In this document: positions 14,671-24,014 of the stretch, piece by piece
Numbering within the stretch: position 1 is the stretch's first letter
Layout: each line of letters starts with the position of its first letter
Assembly: GCA_016699535.1 (NCBI GenBank)
Contig: CP064980.1
Location: 1,310,001 to 1,374,000 of the forward strand
Direction of reading: 5' to 3'
Source of the DNA: Myxococcales bacterium
GTDB taxonomy: Bacteria > Myxococcota_A > Polyangia > Polyangiales > GCA-016699535
DNA length: 64,000 nt
Notes under the pieces: model-generated
Seen by the model: only the letters and a program-made list of their open reading frames with translations
Databases searched by the model: none
Told to the model about the DNA's origin: nothing
Made by a program: the position numbers and the translations under genes

Positions 14671-14988
14671 TTATGGGCTGGAAGTGCCGTCGCAAACACA
14701 TTTGTCATCGGGAACCGTGTCGGTACTGAGAAGCGCGTGCTCCGCCGATACGTCGAAGGTTGCGCAGTACGTCTCGCATGCTGTTTTAGCAATTCCAGTG
14801 CCGGCGCCACTGCAGTAGCATTCTACTAGCCCGCCTCCAAAATCCATTTCATCACCGCTATCGAAACCAGCAGTAGTGCACAAACCGGAGCATCCGGAAG
14901 CGGAGTCGGGGTTATCGCTTTCACTGTTGCTATTACTGCATGCAAGCAGAGTCAAAATAAAAAACAAGCCACATAGTTTTGCTAACAT
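14671..14988 (-). CDS. Small Cys-rich lipoprotein
   Basis: A 105-residue protein with a standard lipoprotein signal (FFILTLLAC). The mature part is acidic and has about ten cysteines, probably in disulfides (CSGLC, CYCSG, CETYC, CVC). I do not recognise a family. It stands alone on the minus strand; 272 bp upstream contain no supported gene. Confidence 0.7.
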   Translation of the reverse strand: MLAKLCGLFFILTLLACSNSNSESDNPDSASGCSGLCTTAGFDSGDEMDFGGGLVECYCSGAGTGIAKTACETYCATFDVSAEHALLSTDTVPDDKCVCDGTSSP

Positions 14989-15260
14989 TCTAAAGGCTCC
15001 TGGTGTAATGATTCTTTTCTGATGTACAGTCAGAGACTGAAATTTTAGGTATGCTTTTCGAAGAAGTCAAACTTTTGTGATGAATAGGTCAGGCTGTTTT
15101 TCTAACACGAGTCTGGCTTATTTGTCGCTTCGGCATTGGCACTCCTTGAAAAATTAGGAATAGACAGCTCGACTTTTGCAGGTATCCAAACGTGACATAC
15201 GTTCAAAGTAACTTAGGTATGGCTTGCGTTCCCGAACCTTGAGCTGAGTTGTCCCGAGAT

Positions 15261-16811
15261 TCACTCAGGTGCCATAAAAAAATCATAAATAGCTTTGCCG
15301 TAAATGTTTTCTTCAGTGTCGCCAGCGATGGTCGTATGAGACGTATTGAATGCTTCGCAAAACATGAGACGGTTTGGTTCCGAGCAATCATGATAAACGT
15401 GGTAGCTCATCAAGTCGGTGTTTTGTTCCGCAGGGTTTTTCTCGCAGGAATACTTTTGAATAACCTCATCGCGTAGCTCTTTTGCACTTGCGTTTATAGT
15501 CATATTCTTCTGGGCATTGCCTGAGTTGACGCGGTCACCATCACCCACGCCCACAAAAACTCGGGGTGGAGTGTCACATTCATCGAAGGGCTCTGGCATG
15601 TATGGAGCCAAAGGGGCTATCATTGATAGATATCGGCTGTGAGTGTACCCAAGTAAGCTTGCAAAACCACCACCCGCGCTAAACCCACTCACTCCGATGT
15701 GGCCGGTGTTGATGCACATGGTGCCTGTAAGCTCTTCAAGTAAGGCATCAAAAAAAGCAAGATTTTGATCTTGGATCGCTTTGCTAGCGCGCCAATGAAA
15801 GCCTGCTTCTTGGCCGGGCGCTTCTTGTTCAAGTGCTTGAGGGTGCACGAAAATAACAGCATCCTTTTCTGCTTCACTGATGGCAGGGTCTTCGTAAATA
15901 TAGCGGCCTTGAGCGCCGCTGACGCCATGGAATGTAAAGAGCAAGGGGTATGCATGTTCTGCATCGTAGTTCTCGGGGACGATCAGCTCATACTCGCGTT
16001 CGATATTGCCAACAGTAATGGTTTTTCTAAGCACGCCTGTTTGCACCGAAGCAATCCCGCAACCTTTGCTCGGCTCACCGATCGTTCCAATGTCTGGCAG
16101 CTTTTGCCGAACAGCCAAAGCAATCGTGCCGAGGGCAACACCCGGGGCAACACTCGTGTTATCGAGTTCGCTGCTTAATGCGAGAAGTTTTTCAGATACA
16201 TCAGTCGGGTGCCGGTTTTGGCCGTCTTGTAATAAAACGTGTTGAAAAGTCGTAATGCACCGCGGAGCAGCTGCAGGATCCTCAACGAAAGAAGAGAGCT
16301 TAGTGAACAACGCTTGTTCTTGTGAGTTCAAACCCTGTTCTGCTTTGAATGTATGTGTTGGCGCATCGTAGCGGCGAACGTAAATTTCTTTGGATCCTTC
16401 TACACCCCGATAGGCTTGGAGCGCCTCAATACGGTCAGCCCACTCTATTCCCCATGAGGAAGAAATTATGATATTTGCTGTGACTGCGATGACTTGTTCG
16501 ACCCCAATTCCGTTCCTTTTGCACTGACCGACGAGCATTGCTACGAAGTATGGCTTTGCGTGGGCGTCTTCGACTCGGGAAGTCAGTATGGATTGAGGAT
16601 TTTCTAGATTGAATTCACACCTGCTTTCGGATGAATAAGACTCAATAAGTATCCGCAGCAAGTGGTTTTCTCGAAAAAACTCGGCGGCCTTCTCGTGATT
16701 CACTTTATATATAGAAGCCTCACTATTGGTGCTCAGTGGATCTTGCTGGGTAGTGATGCCGCAGGAAGCAAGAACAAAATAGGTTGAAAAACAGATCAAT
16801 TTTCGGAGCAT
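15261..16811 (-). CDS. Lipoprotein with LpqC/PHB-depolymerase-type esterase domain
   Basis: About 516 residues. A lipoprotein signal (YFVLASC) precedes an N-terminal region of about 250 residues without a family I know. The C-terminal alpha/beta hydrolase resembles poly(3-hydroxybutyrate) depolymerase and feruloyl-esterase-like enzymes: a YPLLFTFHG oxyanion strand, nucleophile elbow GVSGFSAGGG, acid VGVGDGDRV and a late His in NTSHTT. It would act on esters in the periplasm or outside the cell; the substrate is unknown. Start ATG 16811 is chosen for the lipobox; 16853 is an in-frame alternative. Confidence 0.78.
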   Translation of the reverse strand: MLRKLICFSTYFVLASCGITTQQDPLSTNSEASIYKVNHEKAAEFFRENHLLRILIESYSSESRCEFNLENPQSILTSRVEDAHAKPYFVAMLVGQCKRNGIGVEQVIAVTANIIISSSWGIEWADRIEALQAYRGVEGSKEIYVRRYDAPTHTFKAEQGLNSQEQALFTKLSSFVEDPAAAPRCITTFQHVLLQDGQNRHPTDVSEKLLALSSELDNTSVAPGVALGTIALAVRQKLPDIGTIGEPSKGCGIASVQTGVLRKTITVGNIEREYELIVPENYDAEHAYPLLFTFHGVSGAQGRYIYEDPAISEAEKDAVIFVHPQALEQEAPGQEAGFHWRASKAIQDQNLAFFDALLEELTGTMCINTGHIGVSGFSAGGGFASLLGYTHSRYLSMIAPLAPYMPEPFDECDTPPRVFVGVGDGDRVNSGNAQKNMTINASAKELRDEVIQKYSCEKNPAEQNTDLMSYHVYHDCSEPNRLMFCEAFNTSHTTIAGDTEENIYGKAIYDFFMAPE

Positions 16812-17050
16812 CGTAAGAAAAGCTTTCAGTGCCAAAGCGGTGTATGTCATCATCCGACATGCCTAGTATGATATAAAAAGAACCCCAAGCAAGCTTGAAA
16901 AAACACAAAAGGTATCAATGAATTAGGAATTCGCGGGTTGGGGACGAGTTCAAGTATGGGGATCCGAATTGAGGCCAGGATCAGGTAATATAGCTTGATG
17001 AAAGCACAAGAGTTCTGAAACAAGCTGTTACTTGGTACTTGGGGATACTT

Positions 17051-17193
17051 GGGGACATGCTCTTCGCGAATAAGCGATGCAATTTTAATCAGTTACAATC
17101 CAGGCCGCGAGACCTTTTTTATTAGAACGGTTCCGCAGTTGCATTTCTAAAAATTTGTAATCATTGGAAAATTGTAGATCGGGCATTTCCCCG
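17051..17193 (+). repeat. GGGGACATGC element, copy at 17.1 kb
   Basis: Left end GGGGACATGC at 17051, right end GCATTTCCCCGG (one mismatch) to 17193. Between them are GCGAATAAG, a GCCGCGAGACC/GGTTCCGC central stem and an A/T-rich tail. The right end touches the stop codon of the minus-strand lipase gene at 17195. The rest of 16812-17050 shows nothing I can support. Confidence 0.8.
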
Positions 17194-17194
17194 G

Positions 17195-18484
17195 TTATTC
17201 TTCTTCAACAGTGATTCGGTAGACACCGTTTTTTTTGTCAACAACAACGTGAGCCATCGTCATATCCTGCCCTGGTTCCAAGGTTTTGCTGACAAGATGT
17301 TCGCGGCCATCGCTGGTCCTTATGTGGAGTAGTGCAGTTCTTGGTCCCTCGCCGTCATAGTATTCAACTCGAACAGAAAAACGGCCAATCATCAACTCGT
17401 CGCACGCTAGTGAGTAGTACTCTGACCTGCTACCGTCCTTACTATCACGATGCAAAATGCCTCGTCCTGTTAGGTTGCCCCAGAACACTTCTTCGCCGGT
17501 TGGCTCAGAAACATGCAAGTCTAGATCGCCACCGCCTGACCAATCCAGGGACACACTCATTACGCCTGACGACAGGATTGCTTCAGGATGCGAGACACTG
17601 GCAAGCTGTGTTTCGATGGCATCGGAAATCAGCGGCCGTGAAACGAGCGTTGGGTCCATGTACGAAGTTATCAGTTCATGATTGAATAAATCGCGATCGT
17701 CACCGAATAGCCCTGGGTCGTTATCAACGTTGGGCTTGAGCACCGGCTGAATCAAAGCAAGTGAAGCAATAACCCTATCATCATCCGCCGTAAAATACGC
17801 CGTATGTCCAAAAACCCGATCGGCCGGACTCGCAATACCCACCATAGCAAGGTGATCGCCGTAGTCCTGTTGCAAATCGCGCATCGCTAAATTGGAAAAT
17901 AAGTTTCCTTGGCTGTGCGCGATGATAAGCACTCTGTGGCCAGCCTCAAGCGTTGACTTGACGGTGTACACCAAGTTGTACTCGTCTGCTACTTGGTTGA
18001 GCCGCCTGTTGATCGCATGCGCTATAAATCCCGCGATGTAGTCTCGATCATCGAGGAAATTCCAAAAGCCCGGAATGAACCATAATGACTTCGTAAATTC
18101 CCGAGTGATCGAATGCATCGTTAGCAAAATGATGAGCCGCCTCGCTTCGGTGCGACTTATCTGCACGCCGATACGTTCCTCGTATTTTTGCCTGAAGACT
18201 TCTAATAGATCTTCAACCCAACCGTAGCTGGTATTGTATATCGAAATGAATTCGAAGCTGTCTCCAGAAAATTTATTGTGCAACCGATCGCTAAAATGGT
18301 TTTTGATGTAGTCCCTTGAAGCACGTAGATCCGCGCGTGTGTTGAGCATGCCGTTCACAAAGAACACCGTATTCTTTCTTAAAGCATCGGAGCCACAAAC
18401 TTGGGCGAACGCAATTCCATTTGCACTTGCAAGCACAACCATGACGAGCAGACATTTTATCGCCCAGAACTTGACGCTTTTCAT
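17195..18484 (-). CDS. Secreted lipase-like hydrolase with DUF2135 domain
   Basis: About 429 residues with a Sec signal (CLLVMVVLASANGIAFA). An alpha/beta hydrolase domain starts with VFFVNGMLNT and has the nucleophile elbow AHSQGN (Ser191). The C-terminal 110 residues, with SLDWSGGGDLDLHVSEPTGE and later FSVRVEYYDG, match DUF2135 (YfaP-like) beta domains. It would work outside the cytoplasm as an esterase or lipase. Its ATG overlaps the stop of the upstream lipoprotein gene as ATGA, so the two are coupled; start 18484 is preferred over 18499 for that reason. Confidence 0.82.
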   Translation of the reverse strand: MKSVKFWAIKCLLVMVVLASANGIAFAQVCGSDALRKNTVFFVNGMLNTRADLRASRDYIKNHFSDRLHNKFSGDSFEFISIYNTSYGWVEDLLEVFRQKYEERIGVQISRTEARRLIILLTMHSITREFTKSLWFIPGFWNFLDDRDYIAGFIAHAINRRLNQVADEYNLVYTVKSTLEAGHRVLIIAHSQGNLFSNLAMRDLQQDYGDHLAMVGIASPADRVFGHTAYFTADDDRVIASLALIQPVLKPNVDNDPGLFGDDRDLFNHELITSYMDPTLVSRPLISDAIETQLASVSHPEAILSSGVMSVSLDWSGGGDLDLHVSEPTGEEVFWGNLTGRGILHRDSKDGSRSEYYSLACDELMIGRFSVRVEYYDGEGPRTALLHIRTSDGREHLVSKTLEPGQDMTMAHVVVDKKNGVYRITVEEE

Positions 18485-18993
18485 AGCACGCCCTCGCATG
18501 GATTTTCATAATCACCAGCGGGCATTGCTTGCCCGGAGTACCACTTTTCCATCTTGGTAAAGGCTTTCTCGCGTGCATCAGTATCGACGAGAAACAGTTC
18601 CAAGATTTTGACGTTCTCTCCTGCTTCAATGCCGTCAATCTTATCGAAGAGGCACTGCATCGCTTTTGTTTCAACCTTGCTTGCTTCATCGATATCGGAA
18701 TATTTTCCATACTCGGCAGCCAAAAGGACTCCTTGTGCAGCTTTCATGTAGTTCATAAACACTGCGCGTTTCACGCTATCGTCTGGATAGCGTTTGTGTG
18801 CGATGCGCTCCAAATCGTCGCGCACGCCGTTTTCGTTGCTATCGATGCCTTCGAGGGTGCTCCTTCCAGCCTCACCGGGATCTGGCGGCATTTCCCCACC
18901 GAAAGGGGCGCTCCCTTGTTTCGAGCTATGGCAGCCCAATGTAAATACCATCCCTAAAGCCAATAGCCCCTTGATTATGCACTTCGTACTCAT
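18481..18993 (-). CDS. Lipoprotein with Ca-binding-like loop
   Basis: A 170-residue lipoprotein (MVFTLGC) with a loop IDSNENGVRDDLER near residue 50 that resembles thrombospondin-type-3/dockerin calcium sites. The rest is helical and not assigned to a family. It is the first gene of a two-gene operon with the lipase-like gene and overlaps it by 4 bp. A helper or partner role for the hydrolase is an inference from coupling alone. Start ATG 18993; 19020 is an in-frame alternative. Confidence 0.7.
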   Translation of the reverse strand: MSTKCIIKGLLALGMVFTLGCHSSKQGSAPFGGEMPPDPGEAGRSTLEGIDSNENGVRDDLERIAHKRYPDDSVKRAVFMNYMKAAQGVLLAAEYGKYSDIDEASKVETKAMQCLFDKIDGIEAGENVKILELFLVDTDAREKAFTKMEKWYSGQAMPAGDYENPCEGVL

Positions 18994-19278
18994 TCCTTGC
19001 CTCGTATGTGAAATAATCATTGCTTGAGGCAGCTGTGCCTCACGGTAGTGTTATCGGCATGCTCAAACCCGAGTTGCTTTCGTAAAGCTATATTTCGACG
19101 AAAGCTCGGTGGCGCAGTGGATAGCCATACCAAGGCTTCCCCGAAAACGACGAGACGACGAAAAATTTTGGGTGCGCACGCAACTCGACCCTGCATGTGA
19201 TCGATAGAGATAGGCGAAGGCCATGACGAATTCGGTTGGCCAGAACTCTAAAAGAATGCCAGCGAAGGAGACTTTTCC

Positions 19279-19536
19279 ATGCGACCCACTCAAAAACGTT
19301 TATTGCGCAATCAGGACGGACTTTCGACTGTCGAGTACATCATCATTCTAGTCCTGATCGCGGTCAGTGGCATTTCCCTTTGGCGTCTATTCGGACAAGA
19401 AGTGAGCAAAAAAGTCGGCACATCCTCCGCCAAAATTCAAACCATGGAAGGCAAAGAAAAAAAGCGAAATCAAACCCTAACGATCGGATACCGTCACTGT
19501 GTCCGTATCTGTTACTGTTACCGAAGCAGTCTCTGA
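19279..19536 (+). CDS. Flp/Fap-type prepilin
   Basis: An 85-residue protein with the short class III leader and hydrophobic core of Flp pilins: NQDGLSTVEYIIILVLIAVSG, with the conserved Glu-Tyr after the G-x-S processing region. AAGGAG stands 8 bp before the ATG. Flp pilins form tight-adherence pili after cleavage by TadV-like peptidases. No tad genes are near, so it is an orphan. The C-terminal 25 residues are unusual (Cys and Tyr rich), so the 3' end may be altered. Confidence 0.72.
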   Translation: MRPTQKRLLRNQDGLSTVEYIIILVLIAVSGISLWRLFGQEVSKKVGTSSAKIQTMEGKEKKRNQTLTIGYRHCVRICYCYRSSL

Positions 19537-19679
19537 AACAGAAATCGATACAGTCAGGTTGGGGGTCAGGATTGTGTTATATAGGTTTCTGAAACAAACC
19601 GCGGCACCAGTTTTCGGACTTTAGGTTGCGCGGCCTAACTTGCAGCTCGATGAAATCGTATTTACTTGGGGACTTACTT

Positions 19680-19823
19680 GGGGACATGCTTGTCGCGAAT
19701 AAGCAATGCAATCTCATGCAGTTACAAACCCGACCGCGAGACTTTTTCCATTTTGAACGGTTCCGCGGTCACATTTCCAAGCTACTGCAATCATTCCTGG
19801 ATTTGAGCAGGAGCACGTCCCCG
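19680..19823 (+). repeat. GGGGACATGC element, copy at 19.7 kb
   Basis: Left end GGGGACATGCT at 19680, right end GCACGTCCCC (one mismatch) to about 19821. It holds the central hairpin GACCGCGAGACT/GGTTCCGCGGTC. An extra ACTTGGGGAC stands just before it at 19664. The right end is about 20 bp from the stop of the minus-strand Cys-rich lipoprotein. 19537-19663 holds nothing else. Confidence 0.82.
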
Positions 19824-19844
19824 CCTATCACTGCCTAATTCTCG

Positions 19845-20129
19845 TTATAATCCCGAACCATCAGTCCCTGAGTCTGGTGTTTCATAGGACGGGCAACTTG
19901 CACAATCGTAGCCTTGTGTACAGCTCCACTTGCCATCAACGCAGTTACAGATCTGCGCTACATCGGAGCCACATTGACAACTGCGAATCAAATAAGAACA
20001 ACTCTGGGTACTGTCAAATGTACACGCTGTGTCTTTTTCGGGAGCCTCTGAGGGGCAGGCGTCGTTCGAATCCGAGCACCCCCACAAAGAAAAAACAAGT
20101 AATGCAATAATCCACTTTCTTTTAAACAT
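19845..20129 (-). CDS. Small Cys-rich lipoprotein
   Basis: A 94-residue lipoprotein with signal ALLVFSLWGC and a mature part with about eleven cysteines (CTF, SCSY, SCQCGS, CNCVDGKWSC, CASC). I know no family; the pattern resembles the small Cys-rich lipoproteins common in myxobacteria-like genomes. The start is decided by GGAGG 8 bp before ATG 20129; the frame is open to 20216 without another good site. Confidence 0.72.
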   Translation of the reverse strand: MFKRKWIIALLVFSLWGCSDSNDACPSEAPEKDTACTFDSTQSCSYLIRSCQCGSDVAQICNCVDGKWSCTQGYDCASCPSYETPDSGTDGSGL

Positions 20130-20356
20130 TGTACTCCTCCAAAGAAACATTTTGTACTTAGACAAGCAAAAGGCATGCCATTCTTCAGTTGTACGTAAGT
20201 GAATCACCAGCATCAAGAAACAGTGCCATGCTGTGCCAGCATGTCTCTTTCTGTACCCATGCTACTCGTCGTCATCGTGAAATAGGTAGGTGGTATAATG
20301 GGGCGTCGGGTGCCTGTTTGCTAGCAACTTAGATAGAGCCAAACTGCCCGGTGCAC

Positions 20357-20449
20357 GGGGACATGCTTTAGGCGAATAAATAAAATAATATCAATAACTT
20401 AAAAGAAAGACCGCGGAACCGTTATACTTGTCGACGGTTTCGCGGTCGC
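20357..20449 (+). repeat. GGGGACATGC element, short variant
   Basis: GGGGACATGC at 20357 is followed by GCGAATAAAT and a strong hairpin: GACCGCGGAACCGT pairs with ACGGTTTCGCGGTC. It runs straight into the next copy without a right terminus of its own. 20130-20356 contains no gene I can support. Confidence 0.75.
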
Positions 20450-20454
20450 TACTT

Positions 20455-20600
20455 GGGGACATGCTCGTCGCGAATAAGCAATGCAATCTCATGCAATTAC
20501 AAACCCGACCGCGAGACCTTTTTCATTTTAAACGGTTCCGCGGTCGCATTTCTAATACATTGAAATTATTCATGATTTTTGGCAGGAGCATGTCCCCGGA
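20455..20600 (+). repeat. GGGGACATGC element, best copy
   Basis: Left end GGGGACATGCT (20455) and right end AGCATGTCCCC (to 20597) are perfect 11-bp inverted repeats. The 146-bp unit has the conserved GCGAATAAGCAATGCAATCT segment and the GACCGCGAGACC/GGTTCCGCGGTC hairpin. It has no ORF. The right end abuts the truncated glucosidase fragment. It looks like a non-autonomous MITE- or REP-like element. Confidence 0.85.
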
Positions 20601-20605
20601 TATCC

Positions 20606-20882
20606 CCGGATAATGGCGGTCGACCTCCACCTTGCCAGTAGCGCATGTGTGGACTCATTCCAGAGTCGCTGCCTTCGGTGACTTGAGCTGAACTAAACTT
20701 TTCAGTTCAGCCCAGGCCATCTCTGGATCGAAGTGCCGATAGACGATGGCGTGAAAGCAGGAATCCCATAGCCACTGTTGCTTGTAGACATGTGGCGCGG
20801 GTCGGGTGTAGCGAAACCCCTGAGTGCTCATTTCGTTGTTACGCAAAACATCTGCGCAGCGATTTTGCCAAGAACGATCCAT
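20606..20882 (-). pseudogene. GH63/MGH-type glucosidase N-terminal fragment
   Basis: From ATG 20882 the minus strand encodes RYTRPAPHVYKQQWLWDS, CFHAIVYRHFDPEMAWAELKSL, the N-terminal catalytic-domain start of GH63-like mannosylglycerate hydrolase/glucosidase proteins. After a one-base frameshift near 20670 the next frame gives GMSPHMRYWQGGGRPPL, the expected continuation, and then stops at the repeat right end. Only about 90 of more than 400 residues remain. Confidence 0.75.
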
Positions 20883-20995
20883 GTGTCAGCTAATATGGGG
20901 GTCAGAACAGCTTTTTGCTACAGGAATCACAGGCATCAAAGTCAATCGAAATCGAGGCGGGTAGTGTATCTCAGAAACGAGGCACTTGTTGTTGG

Positions 20996-21472
20996 CTAGG
21001 TTTTCTTTACGGATTCTTTTCTGGTTAGCAGCATGGGGATGGCTACACCGAGGGCCAGAGACAGTAAGATAAACGAGGCCGTCAAACCAGCATGGATGGT
21101 TTGTGCGATGATCTGATTGTAATTGTCAGTATTGACGCTTTTGGTCAGTCGCATTAGTCCAAGCATCATCCGGTAGATGGCTACACCGGGGACCATCGGG
21201 ATCACCGCTGGAATTGCAAATACCATGGGTGGTGCGTGTTGAAGATGCGCTGCGTACCTACTTACCATGCCAACAGTCACTGCACCGGCCAATGATGCGA
21301 TGGTGACGTTGATGCCAAACTTAAGCATTAAGAATTTTATCAGTCCACCCAGTGCACCAATCGCAAAAATTACTTTGAGGGTTCTTCTTGGTACATTAAA
21401 GAGTATGGCGAAACCAATGGCGGCCAAGCCGAGCCAGATGCCTTTTTCTAGAAATGTTAAGTATTCCATCAT
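20996..21472 (-). CDS. yjjB: ThrE-type exporter subunit, YjjB-like
   Basis: A 158-residue membrane protein with about five helices matching the ThrE_2/YjjB (DUF3815) half of threonine/serine exporters. The segment PPMVFAIPAVIPMVPGVAIYR is typical. In split systems YjjB works with YjjP; related E. coli genes are linked to succinate export. It follows the YjjP-like gene directly with no gap, so both are one operon. Confidence 0.85.
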   Translation of the reverse strand: MMEYLTFLEKGIWLGLAAIGFAILFNVPRRTLKVIFAIGALGGLIKFLMLKFGINVTIASLAGAVTVGMVSRYAAHLQHAPPMVFAIPAVIPMVPGVAIYRMMLGLMRLTKSVNTDNYNQIIAQTIHAGLTASFILLSLALGVAIPMLLTRKESVKKT

Positions 21473-22261
21473 TTATAAATGCCACATCTGAATAGCAAGC
21501 AATAGGCCGAATGCGATTGCAAAGGCTATGATTAGGCCGTTCACGCTCCTGACAATTCCGTTCATGATATTGCCGTGTATAAAATCAGAGAAGGAATTGA
21601 TAAGCGGAACGCCTGGAATGAGATACAAGATCGAAGCTGACAAAGCGTACTCCTGGACATTGTTGCCAAAGCTTACATACGCTCCGGCGATGAGTGATGA
21701 AACGAGCGAGGCTAAAAAGATACACAAATAAGGATTGAAGCTTCTTTTAGTCGCTTCCTGCCTGAAGAACAGTCCAACAAAGGTAGCAGCGAAAGCAACG
21801 AGCATGTCTTTGTAGTCGCCGCCAAACAGTCTGCAAAATGAAGCATCAGCCAAGCCCACCATGAGCAAAGTCACGATTCTTGGATAATGTGAAAGCGAAA
21901 GCAGTCGATTGAGTTCCGCGTTTATCTGCTCGACGCTCCATCCTTGTTGAACAACTTTCCAGCTCATTTTGCTTATGCCGGAAACAATTCTAAAGTTGAC
22001 TCCGTGCGGAGAAGTTCGTTTTAAACTACTGTGAAACTGCTCGTCCTTTTCGTCACTGATAGTAAGCATCAATGCTCTGTGCATGATAAGCAGTTCGGTG
22101 GAGCAGTTGAAAGCCTCTGAAACCCGTTCGATCGTCATACGGATTCGTCGGGTATTAGCGCCACAGCTCATAAGGTGCGAGCCAATCCGCAGAAGGGTGT
22201 TGCCTAACTCACGAACATCGACCTCATCGGTACTGTGTGTGGCTGTGCTTTTTTCGCTCAT
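21473..22261 (-). CDS. yjjP: ThrE-type exporter subunit, YjjP-like
   Basis: A 262-residue protein of the DUF1212/ThrE N-terminal family. It has the cytoplasmic start LLRIGSHLMSCGANTRRI, the RIVSGISKMSW strand, and then several membrane helices with LYLIPGVPLINSFSDFIHG. Together with the next gene it would make a split threonine/serine- or dicarboxylate-type exporter in the inner membrane. Confidence 0.88.
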   Translation of the reverse strand: MSEKSTATHSTDEVDVRELGNTLLRIGSHLMSCGANTRRIRMTIERVSEAFNCSTELLIMHRALMLTISDEKDEQFHSSLKRTSPHGVNFRIVSGISKMSWKVVQQGWSVEQINAELNRLLSLSHYPRIVTLLMVGLADASFCRLFGGDYKDMLVAFAATFVGLFFRQEATKRSFNPYLCIFLASLVSSLIAGAYVSFGNNVQEYALSASILYLIPGVPLINSFSDFIHGNIMNGIVRSVNGLIIAFAIAFGLLLAIQMWHL

Positions 22262-22672
22262 TGGCTTCGATTCCAGGCTGCAACTTACTAAATGCTGTTG
22301 ATTCCCTGCAACCGCAACCAGGTAGTGATATGTTTCTTTCGCTTAAAAATCTATTTTTCCGATCGTTGGGCATGTCACATGACTTGCTTTGATCATCAGG
22401 AGCAGAATTGCAACAGCCTGTTGTTGTGTTTGAACAGTACTTCAGTTCCAAAGCGGGTAAGGGAAAAGCATTATCGACTTGTTTACCCGATTCCCTGTGA
22501 TTGCATGTCTCCTTGCAGGCTTAGGCAACGGTGTGCGTGGGGTTTAGGCTAGTGGTCTGGGGAGCGGATACCTCAGTTCCTTGCTGCTGATGGGGTCTGC
22601 GCTTCCTCAGCGAAAACCGTTTTTTTGTTCTTTTACTCGCCAAAGCCCCGTATTTAGCAGGTGGATTTCGGC
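22262..22672. other. Intergenic region, no feature seen
   Basis: About 410 bp between divergent genes. I see no convincing ORF, repeat copy or gene remnant; it presumably holds both promoters. Confidence 0.5.
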
Positions 22673-23980
22673 ATGACTTTTGCAATGCTATCTGTGACTA
22701 TGAATTTTCTTCGTTCTGGAAGCTATGTCATCTTTGGATATTCGGTTGTTTTAGCGCTGTTTTTTACCAGTGCATGTCTCAGCACCCCTGATCTGCAGCA
22801 ACAACAGGGCGCTTCAGTCTATGAAAGCATTTCCGTTCTCGATGCTTTGATTACACAAATCGAAACGGCCTATGCGGATGATCCTGAGAAGATCGAGTTG
22901 TGCGCACAAGGAGCTCGCGATTTTTTTGAAACTCCCGAAGGGTTTCTCTCGCGCGTCAATATCGACATCTCAAATGCAGCGCATTTTGTAAAGCCAGAAT
23001 GGTTTGGTGAAGCGAGTGATAGGTGTTTTGTCGAATTTCTAAACGAACAAAGAGAAAGCTCCGATATCGAACTAGGTGACTGGCAAACCCGGAGTCTATC
23101 GAATCATCCTGGTGACTTGGCGTACCGCGTTCGTTTAGGATCTTGGTTTTCAAAAAACGCTTCGTCTATTGCCAATGCAAACCTAAGTGCTGAGGCTTTT
23201 AACGATTTAAATGTGGCACTCAACGAAAGTGCTGAAGTTGGTTTTTGGGGAGACTGGACCTCACTTGAAAATTGGAAATCAAATCACATTGGCGAAAAGA
23301 AAACTCTTGGCAAAAGCGGTCATAGCTCAAAGCGTATCAATGACGGTACGCAAGATCCCATACTAGGTATTGGCGTTGGTAGTTTGTCTGCGGCGGCAGT
23401 GGGCTATATTGTAATCGCTACCGTTTTGACCATCGTACTTAGCATTGCTATCTCACGAGCATTGTTAGCTTTGCAGTTTGATTGGGGCTTCCCCTCTGCG
23501 ACGGTATCTCACGATCCAAACAGAATTGTTTTCATGAACTCTGCTGAACTAGGTGATGAGCTATTGGGAAGTATCGGAGGAGCTTATGATGCCAGCAACG
23601 ACGAGATTAATTTGGAATCGATCCTTGCTCGTTACACCAACCTGCCTGTTCACCTCTGTTTGGCTTATTGTATCCCCGATGTTAATTCGCCAGGAACTTC
23701 ACTAAGTGTAATTGGTCCTAACACGGCAGAAATGATTGATCCTGTGTTTTATGGTTTAGGCGTGGGACCAACTCGGGATTGGGCGCAGGCCGAGGCAATG
23801 CTTTGGTTGTGGATTGCTATTCAAATGGAGCGGTATTCCGAAGACGCTGCTCAAGCCACTTACAATCGAATCGGAAGGTTACTCACCTCTGCCGATATCG
23901 TTGAAGCCGTCAGTGATGAAGCCTTTGGGACATGCAATGACTTTCTCATTGAATGTACGGCAACCTCTGCAGTGAATTAA
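22673..23980 (+). CDS. Hypothetical lipoprotein with internal membrane segment
   Basis: About 435 residues. A long signal with lipobox FFTSAC opens it; a glycine-rich hydrophobic segment (GIGVGSLSAAAVGYIVIATVLTIVLSIAISRALL, given here as region about 240-270) lies in the middle. I recognise no family. The ATG at 22673 is preceded by AGGTGG at 8 bp; ATG 22700 is closer to the hydrophobic core. It is monocistronic. Confidence 0.6.
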   Translation: MTFAMLSVTMNFLRSGSYVIFGYSVVLALFFTSACLSTPDLQQQQGASVYESISVLDALITQIETAYADDPEKIELCAQGARDFFETPEGFLSRVNIDISNAAHFVKPEWFGEASDRCFVEFLNEQRESSDIELGDWQTRSLSNHPGDLAYRVRLGSWFSKNASSIANANLSAEAFNDLNVALNESAEVGFWGDWTSLENWKSNHIGEKKTLGKSGHSSKRINDGTQDPILGIGVGSLSAAAVGYIVIATVLTIVLSIAISRALLALQFDWGFPSATVSHDPNRIVFMNSAELGDELLGSIGGAYDASNDEINLESILARYTNLPVHLCLAYCIPDVNSPGTSLSVIGPNTAEMIDPVFYGLGVGPTRDWAQAEAMLWLWIAIQMERYSEDAAQATYNRIGRLLTSADIVEAVSDEAFGTCNDFLIECTATSAVN

Positions 23981-24014
23981 TTCTATGTTGTAAACAAGTT
24001 GGGGTCTGTGCCAC

